From NCBI GenBank assembly GCA_949152475.1, contig OX424570.1, forward strand, positions 7,738,181 through 7,802,180: a stretch of 64,000 bases of DNA, read 5' to 3'. Position numbers and translations under genes: made by a program. This document shows positions 58,831 to 64,000 of this stretch, in pieces. The first letter of the stretch is position 1, and the number at the start of each line of letters is the position of its first letter. The notes beneath the pieces are model-generated. The model was not told where the DNA came from. It did not search any database and worked only from the letters and a program-made list of their open reading frames with translations. Source of the DNA: Terebella lapidaria (taxonomy: Eukaryota > Annelida > Polychaeta > Terebellida > Terebellidae).

Positions 58831-59059
58831 TATCAAAACTCTTGTTATAATTATGTAACATTATATGTTTATGATTTACAAAAAAAATGTCTGGTTGTGT
58901 GTCTTTCTGATGCATTGATGTGACCATGGAAACATAATGAAACATCTTGTTGAAGTTGACCATTTGGACAAGATCAGATGGACTCAAGGCGATCATCAAC
59001 AACAGAACATCCAAGTAGTGACATTCTTGGCCAATGGTGTTTCGGACTCGGTTAGAACT
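58831..59059. repeat. Segment related to 185-545, without hairpin A
   Basis: A diverged version of 185-545. It passes from CTCGGTTA directly to ATATCTCAC, so neither hairpin A, hairpin C nor the 4741 MITE is present. It serves as an outgroup site for those insertions. Confidence 0.7.
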
Positions 59060-60104
59060 TAATATCTCACATGTCCTGATATAAAATGAGGTTGGGAATA
59101 ATATGTTACGTTTATAAACTGTCAGCTTGGTACTTGACCAAAGACATACTGATATCTAGTAAATGTTTATTATGTTCGTGGTCTTATAACCCAAAGCAAT
59201 CTAACATGGGTGTAAGTGTATGTATGTAAGTGTATGAGGTGATAGTTGTCGTACCTTGATTATCACATGATTTGTGCATAATATCATAGACTAATACTGA
59301 GTGACAACGAATAAGGTAAATGAACAGGTCATGAGTGTTTTTATTCTTTATTGCTCATCAAAACATAACTAATTGGAAGTAATTACAGCCACATAACCTG
59401 CCAGGTATGCAATATATAACTGATATTCATATTTTTCATGATATAACCGATATCAATATTACATGAGGTGATAGTTGCACAATATTATAGTCAATTACTG
59501 AAAGACTATCGATTAAATGTAAACCAAACAGGTCATGAGCTTTTTTTATTAGTTTTTATTCTTTACTCCTCATCAAAACATAACTACTACTTGGGAATAA
59601 TCGCAGCCACATAGTTTGCCAGATACTCTAAGACACTGATTCAAGTCACGTAGCGGTCTGAAGTGAATCACCTTCCCACTCAGTTATAATTTAAGTATGA
59701 AGGCAATACACTTCACGAGTAGGGAAATGTGTGCAGAGTCACCGAATTGCTATTTTCGTCTTTGAATTATTCATGTTCTAGAGAATTTCAGTTTCTGGAT
59801 CGTTATATGGAATCCGTTCCTAAGATAATCAAAACGTTGGGGACTCATGTACATTCCAATACCGGTTCCCGTATATCAGGATTCCTTAGCTGGTAATGAA
59901 CGCCGAACTCAACTGAAGTCCACTTTCATAGCTATGCTCCTCATGTCCTTTCATAGTTATTTGTGATGGCTTCTGTTAAATTATCATATAGATGCAGTCT
60001 AAGCACACTCACATAAGCCATAAACACTTAATTCTCTCAGTTCTCCAGCTTAGCTGGAATTGAAAGGACAAGATATCAACCGGAGTTATAAAGTGGAAAT
60101 ATAA
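59060..60104. repeat. Q block copy 3
   Basis: Matches 4967-6015 and, from 59290, 17150-17965. It ends at ATAA (60101-60104), the target of the GC-rich element. Confidence 0.87.
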
Positions 60105-60914
60105 TGTAACGGGTTCTTCACCCTTCTGTGACGTCTTGATGAACCGGTTTTCTTGGGAGGTGGGTGAGTTGTTATTTAACCGGAGCTGAAACGGTAAAAC
60201 TCCGGGAAACTGCTACTGCTGTACGGTTGAACTCCGGCTAGAAGTCTCTGAAGGTTGGTAGCGTGGTCTGGAATGGACCTCTTAACCGTTAACCGACTGC
60301 CAATCTGCAACTGCACCTGTAAAGTAAGAATCCGGAGGCGTTTCCGTCTCCGGGTACTGCAACTGCTCCGTCGGGATACCGCTTTACTGCACCAGCTCCG
60401 TCGTTTTCCGCCATACTGCAACTGCGACTGCACCTGGAATAGAGAATCCGGGAACGTTGCCGTTTCCGAATACTGCAACCGCTCTGCCCGGTTCCGCCTC
60501 ACTGCAAACTGCTCCGGTTGGCTCCGCCTCACCGCAACCTGCGACTGCACCTGAAATGGAGAATCTCGGAAGTGTTCTCACTTCCGGTTACCGCAACCGC
60601 TCCGTCAGGTACTGCCTCTGCTACTCCGTCGTCCGGTACCGCCTCTGCAACTGCTTCGTCGTTCCCGTCTCTGCAACTGCTCCGTCCGGTACCGCCTCCG
60701 TAGTTGCTCCGTTGAATTCCACCTCCGTCTCCGTCTCCTTCCTTGGTGATCTGGGTTCTTGGATCACCCTAAGACGTCGTTACAACTTGGTCTTAACCGA
60801 CTGTGGACTTATCTCCCTTTTCTCCGTATTACTTTCTTTTCCGGTGAACTAACTTTATCATAAATTCCAGTTCCCTAACCAACACGGAAAAACAACTCGG
60901 TTGAAGTTTTCATG

Positions 60915-60920
60915 TTTATT
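60915..60920 (-). terminator. Poly(A) signal AATAAA, minus strand
   Basis: TTTATT on the plus strand, 24 bases beyond the TAA at 60946-60944. It would end the leftmost minus-strand transcript. Identical in the short copy (18777-18782). Confidence 0.65.
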
Positions 60921-60943
60921 TTCCAAGTGCACAGTCAGAAGAC

Positions 60944-61240
60944 TTAACTGATATCATCTGGCCGGACGATCACGCTGCTCACTGCCCTGCCACTACTAGT
61001 CGTTCTCGGAGCTGGGCTCCAGAAACTGCCTTCTTCGTCGTCTCTGCCCTGCATTTCCGCAATATCTGCCACTCCAACTTCTGCTGCTGCTCCGCTGGAA
61101 CCTTCCTCCAACAACCGGAACTTGTAGTCATACACCGCCTTGCCTTTTCCCTTACGCTGCCTCCTGAAGACTTGGATGGGGAGTGCCGCTTCTCCTCTCG
61201 GCCACGTTCTCCGCCTCGGTCCTTAGTACGCTCCGGGCTC
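60944..61240 (-). CDS. Leftmost minus-strand open frame, acidic C-terminus (unrecognised)
   Basis: Open from a TAA near 61240 to the stop at 60944. It shows a basic stretch (RRQRKGKGK, near 61150), then KFRLLEEGSSGAAAEVG and an acidic GRDDEEGSFW segment, ending PDDIS. No known domain is recognised. The neighbouring frame on the same strand (stop at 60979) is also open across this region, so the true frame is unresolved and a splice junction is possible. The short element copy retains an equivalent of the last few codons and the stop, then continues into promoter DNA. The poly(A) signal follows at 60920-60915. Confidence 0.4.
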
Positions 61241-61607
61241 TCCTTCCTATATTCTCGGCGTTGATGACGGCCGGATTTCTCCGGCGAACGGCTGCGACTC
61301 CGCTTCTTTCCGCGGTCTCGATCTGCTCCGGTACCTCGAGATGGGTCCGGGTTGTTTTTTCGGGTGGGGGGTTCCGGGAAGAACTTCGGGTCACCGGTGG
61401 CTTAACCGGCTTCGGGTCCTCCGGGTCTAGCAACTCGTCTTCACTTGCCATAATTTTCAGCTCTGCTTGTTCTTCCGAACTGCTCTCCGCCTCCGTGGAC
61501 GAAACGTCGGCTGCTAGTGTGGCCACCGACTGGGTACCGGAACCGAGTCCGAGTCCGGGACGAAACCGAACCTCCCGACTCCGACTCCGTATCCGACAGC
61601 TGGTCAT
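61152..61607 (-). CDS. Middle minus-strand open frame, acidic then basic (unrecognised)
   Basis: A 151-codon frame overlapping the end of the zinc-finger frame by about 165 bases in another phase. It contains STEAESSSEEQAELK, then MASEDELLDPEDPKPVKPP, then an arginine-rich part with RRRNPAVINAENIGRRARS. Composition is low-complexity and charged, without a domain I know. It may be a separate protein starting at the internal ATG near 61449, or the downstream exon of the zinc-finger gene. The sequence alone does not decide. Neighbours on both sides are on the same strand. Confidence 0.4.
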   Translation of the reverse strand: MTSCRIRSRSREVRFRPGLGLGSGTQSVATLAADVSSTEAESSSEEQAELKIMASEDELLDPEDPKPVKPPVTRSSSRNPPPEKTTRTHLEVPEQIETAERSGVAAVRRRNPAVINAENIGRRARSVLRTEAENVAERRSGTPHPSLQEAA

Positions 61608-61917
61608 GCCTTTTTACTGCTTTCTTGCTTTTCCGTGGAGTCACCCTGGACCGGAGGGCTTTTTCCTCGAACTGCTCTCTGCCAACCCTTAGTCGAATCG
61701 GGTTCACGTCCATTCCGTGACGGGATTGCAGATGTTTCTGTGTCCCCTCTTTCCGTCTGCTCCAATGGTCACACTGCGGACAGGCGAAGACGGTGACTTC
61801 ACTCGTGTGCTGCTCCGTGACATGCCGGAGCAACGTGTGCTTGCTTTTGAATTCCAGGTTGCACTCTCCACACCGGTGAGGGCGGGGCTTGCGGGGTGTT
61901 GTCTTTACTTTCGGCAT
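61441..61917 (-). CDS. Two-finger C2H2 zinc-finger protein of the GC-rich element
   Basis: Probably a nucleic-acid-binding protein. The start ATG (61917-61915) lies about 80 bases after a TATA box at 62003-61996. A basic N-terminus (KTTPRKPRPHR) precedes finger 1, CGEC-x12-H-x4-H (residues 16-37), and finger 2, CPQC-x12-H-x4-H (about 46-67). A Lys/Arg-rich segment, RVTPRKSKKAVKRH, follows near 92-105, then a Ser/Glu-rich stretch (SDTESESGGS). The frame ends at 61441 inside the next open frame. Finger spacing is canonical. The fingers are not a long KRAB-type array, so this is more likely an element-encoded factor than a host gene. Family unknown; I see no catalytic domain. Confidence 0.6.
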   Translation of the reverse strand: MPKVKTTPRKPRPHRCGECNLEFKSKHTLLRHVTEQHTSEVTVFACPQCDHWSRRKEGTQKHLQSRHGMDVNPIRLRVGREQFEEKALRSRVTPRKSKKAVKRHDQLSDTESESGGSVSSRTRTRFRYPVGGHTSSRRFVHGGGEQFGRTSRAENYGK

Positions 61918-61995
61918 TCTGATTCTCTGCTTCTGGTCGATGTTGACTCAGCTACAGCAAACTGCCTTCTGCGTCCGGCAACAGCTATCTGCCTC

Positions 61996-62046
61996 TTTTT
62001 ATAGTCTCTGGAAGTCACGTGACTGGCTTATCTGCTTGATGATTGG
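61996..62046 (-). promoter_or_regulatory. Promoter of the 61917 frame: CCAAT, GTCACGTGAC, TATAAAAA
   Basis: On the minus strand: CCAAT (62046-62042), the palindrome GTCACGTGAC (62023-62014) and TATAAAAA (62003-61996), in that order. The E-box to TATA gap is 10 bp, against 14 bp in the short copy at 18924-18955. It sits 80-130 bp ahead of the ATG at 61917. Confidence 0.65.
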
Positions 62047-62100
62047 CTGCTCAGCAAACTGCAACTCCTCCTGGTGGTCTTCTTGGATAAATATATATAT

Positions 62101-62116
62101 TTTTTTTTTTTTTTTT
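62101..62116. repeat. Poly-T run next to a TA repeat
   Basis: About 16 T directly after a short ATATATAT tract. On the minus strand this is an A-tract about 70 bases past the end of the 62942-62184 frame. It is too isolated to call a retroposition tail. Confidence 0.7.
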
Positions 62117-62183
62117 CCGTGTTGTTGTTGCTGCTAACTGCCACCGCTTCTTCCGTCTCCGCCAAACTGCCATCCACTTCCGT

Positions 62184-62942
62184 CTACTGCCTCACTGCCA
62201 TCTGCCTCCGTCGACCGCTACACTGCCAACCGCCTCCGTCGACCGCCTCAGGGTTCCTCCTCGCCCGCGATGAAATATTCCGAAGTCTCGGACTCTGTGT
62301 CCGGGGTGGGAGAGGGTGGTTTATACCCCCACACCCGGATCTCTTCCTCCAGTACTCCGCCGGCTGAACTTCTCCGTGCGGTTCCCCCGATATCTCCAGT
62401 TCCCAGTCTTCTGGAGGTGTGTCTTCCGCTGCCCGAAGACAGCCCTGCAGATCCGGAACCCATCCTGGTGGATCGATCGGTTCCCGGCGTTCGATGGGAG
62501 CGGCTGCTCCGGCATCCCAGTCTGTTCCGTATGGGAGTTGATGAAGGGACGGGACAGGAATCGGAGGCTGTACCGGGGAACGAGTCAAAAATCTGCGGAA
62601 GCGGTTCTGTCGGGACTTCGTAGCAATCCCTCTCCGGGCTGAGTCGAACGTTCCGACCCGGTTCAGTGTCCATTCGTCCTGAGGAGGACGGTATTCCGCA
62701 GGGTACGTCCATCCATGTGCCTCCCGGAGATGTCTCCGCAAGTCACAGGCCCGATTTCTGTAGAAGGAACACAAGCAGCAATAGTATTTCTGGACCGGGC
62801 AGACATGTTCTCTTTTATCTCTCGCGTCCGCAAACATCCGGTCGCACTTCTTACAGTACCGCCACAGCTCTTTCGTCCGGTTGCCCAACTCGGTCCCACT
62901 GGGGCCGCCACCTCGTCTTTGCTGGAACGCCAAGAAGGCCAT
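62184..62942 (-). CDS. Second zinc-finger protein of the GC-rich element (252 codons)
   Basis: Starts MAFLAFQQRR at 62942. Finger 1 is a CKKC-x12-H-x-C variant near residues 33-52, followed at once by a C2H2 finger, CCLC-x12-H-x4-H, near 57-78. The rest is Pro/Arg-rich with no known domain. It passes through RRFLTRSPVQPPIPVPS and an acidic PPEDWELEISGE stretch to a Arg/Gly-rich end, and the frame ends at 62184. A CRE-type TGACGTCA, a CCAAT box and an E-box-like site lie 240-310 bp upstream (63248-63198). It is on the same strand and in the same order as the 61917 gene, with its own putative promoter. It could be a DNA- or RNA-binding accessory protein. Both fingers pair canonical spacing with unusual first-finger ligands. 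Confidence 0.55.
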   Translation of the reverse strand: MAFLAFQQRRGGGPSGTELGNRTKELWRYCKKCDRMFADARDKREHVCPVQKYYCCLCSFYRNRACDLRRHLREAHGWTYPAEYRPPQDEWTLNRVGTFDSARRGIATKSRQNRFRRFLTRSPVQPPIPVPSLHQLPYGTDWDAGAAAPIERREPIDPPGWVPDLQGCLRAAEDTPPEDWELEISGEPHGEVQPAEYWRKRSGCGGINHPLPPRTQSPRLRNISSRARRNPEAVDGGGWQCSGRRRQMAVRQ

Positions 62943-63196
62943 CCGAAAAAGCCGGGAAACAGAAGTCGTCTAACTACTGCACCGCTTCTACTGCACCGCT
63001 TCTACTGCACCGCTTCTCCGGACTGATGGTCTTCCGGGAAACACTTAGTCATTTTTCACTGCAAAATCTGCCGCCGCCGGAAAATGCTGGACTTGATTCG
63101 ATTCCGCCAAACTTTAACAGCGATGTGCACAGCTCGAGGTTTGCTCTCCAACTGCTGCCAGAGCCCGATTTCAAGGCCCTTTCATACTCTTTCTGC

Positions 63197-63590
63197 TCAC
63201 ATGACTTGAAAATCTCCACGCTGATTGGCTGCCTCAGGAATGACGTCACAATTATGCAAAAACTCAACCGTTAACCGAGAGGTGTCCGTCTCCAGCTCAA
63301 CCGGCTTCTCCGGGTTTTTCCGGCTCCCTTTCAACTGCTTCTCCGAGCGAAGTATCTGCAATTTTGAAGTATCTCTGCCATCAGGAGGGTTGAATAGAGT
63401 CTCAGCCAGTTGAATCTGCCTGCCAGACGTACATCTAGACTGCAAGTTGGACGTTTCCGCCATCTGTACTGCTTCGTCAACTGCATATCTGCTCACTGGT
63501 ATTACTGCTTGTTGACACTGGAAACTGCATACATTCTGTCCAGGAGGAGGCGCCTTCCTATCTGAGGTGATGTTTCTCCATTTCTGTCAA
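63197..63590 (-). CDS. Rightmost minus-strand open stretch (unrecognised, possible exon)
   Basis: Open from just after a TGA near 63592 to a stop at 63197, without an ATG near its beginning. A TTGACAG at the upstream end could be a splice acceptor. The translation includes RKAPPPGQNVC, a QMAETSNLQ stretch and a basic SEKQLKGSRKNPEKP segment. I recognise no domain. Its 3' part overlaps the CRE and CCAAT sites that I assign to the next gene. Confidence 0.3.
63198..63248 (-). promoter_or_regulatory. CRE, CCAAT and E-box-like cluster upstream of the 62942 frame
   Basis: TGACGTCA (63241-63248), minus-strand CCAAT (63227-63223) and CATGTG-type E box (63203-63198). A weak TATA-like AGTATGAAAG follows. 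The order repeats that of the other two promoters in the element family. Confidence 0.5.
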
Positions 63591-64000
63591 TCTGCAGTCG
63601 GTTTACTGTCTCTGATAAGTGGAAACTCCGGTTGGATGTCTTCAGCCGGAAAACTTTTCCGTCTTAATTCTCCTCATACGGAAGACGTGTAGCTGCTTCT
63701 TCTGGAGATACTAGACCGCTAACCCAGGTTCTTCTGGACCCCTGGCCGCTACCCTGGACTGGTTGACTATGCGCTCAACCCAGTCAGAACCTCTAGGATG
63801 TCTCTATCCGGTCTCTGCACCGCGTTCCGCTCTACTTCCTTTCTCCGCCCTGTTTCCGGAACCAGCACTTGCTCACTGTTCCAACTTCTTGCGGTCGCTC
63901 TCTGCCGGAACTCAACGTTTTACCAGGGTCTCAGCTATCTCCTTCTCCTGCTCTACAGCTCACCCCGTCTTCCCATATTTCTTCGTCCTCTGCGGCTTTA
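63591..64000. other. Remaining GC-rich element sequence at the window edge
   Basis: Same composition and CTCCG/CTGC phrase usage as the rest of the element. No complete frame or terminus is visible. The element continues beyond the window. Confidence 0.5.

Larger units (their letters stand above)
60105..64000 (-). mobile_element. Long copy of the GC-rich element, right end outside the window
   Basis: Starts TGTAACGG directly after ATAA, in the same host context as the short copy. Positions 60105-60961 equal 17966-18822 in length with only scattered substitutions. To the right the sequence is new, G+C rich and full of minus-strand open frames, including two with zinc fingers, each near promoter-like motifs. 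No reverse transcriptase, integrase, transposase or polymerase is visible in the 3.9 kb present. The left end also carries a shared minus-strand AATAAA. Because host flanks are duplicated, the insertion probably predates the P/Q duplication. Confidence 0.8.

Noticed and set aside
61152..61917. Treating the overlapping minus-strand frames as one frameshifted protein.
   Set aside because: The sequence does not show whether the phase changes reflect introns, separate proteins or damage, so each open stretch is described as it stands.
1..64000. CRISPR arrays, bacterial operons, rRNA genes.
   Set aside because: The tandem units are too long and spacers are absent; no ribosome-binding-site-led gene strings and no rRNA-like sequence were seen.

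Overview
This looks like a repeat-dominated intergenic stretch of an AT-rich metazoan genome, most likely a marine invertebrate and plausibly a mollusc. That placement is inference, based on several non-LTR retrotransposon lineages, a Penelope-like reverse transcriptase with many 5'-truncated copies, a tRNA-headed SINE, foldback MITEs, TATA/AATAAA-type signals and no bacterial operon structure. I found no convincing host gene. Every protein signature belongs to a mobile element.

Layout. The backbone is a mosaic of old and recent segmental duplications, labelled P, Q, R, S and T. P: 656-1950, 15928-17150, 57583-58830, with its tail also at 1-184. Q: 4967-6015, 17150-17965, 59060-60104. R: 6439-14710 and 19444-28271. 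S: 14711-15927 and 55884-57130. T: 29160-36720 and 46285-55640. Because copies sit side by side, one copy often serves as an unoccupied site and dates an insertion in the other. Cases: a 1.92-kb tandem array of a 373-bp unit (1951-3871), a LINE 3' end with a 10-bp target duplication (6581-7194), a 452-bp tRNA SINE with a CTAAA duplication (57131-57582), a 1.87-kb LINE (47464-49334), and a GC-rich element flanked by ATAA (17966-19350).

Mobile genes. A LINE reverse transcriptase (32467-33624; degraded paralogue 51627-52610) is split by a 0.76-kb Tc1/mariner-like MITE filled with alternating palindromes. A second, frameshifted LINE lies at 47464-49334. A Penelope-like reverse transcriptase lies at 37522-38118, with truncated relatives at 6022-6140, 28322-28955 and 41875-42419.

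The most unusual part is a GC-rich element starting at 60105 and running off the right edge. Its left 857 bp equals that of the short copy at 17966-18822. On the minus strand it carries at least two C2H2 zinc-finger reading frames, and promoter-like clusters combining CCAAT, TGACGTCA, GTCACGTGAC and TATA boxes recur at three places. The short copy joins a promoter end directly to the poly(A) end, so it looks like an internally deleted derivative; a solo LTR is the main alternative.

Four hairpins whose arms are unrelated share one apex design: CGAG on both strands around a short paired stem capped by a GNNA or GAA loop. The paired bases change together while CGAG and the loop ends do not. This is the best candidate here for an undescribed structural signal.
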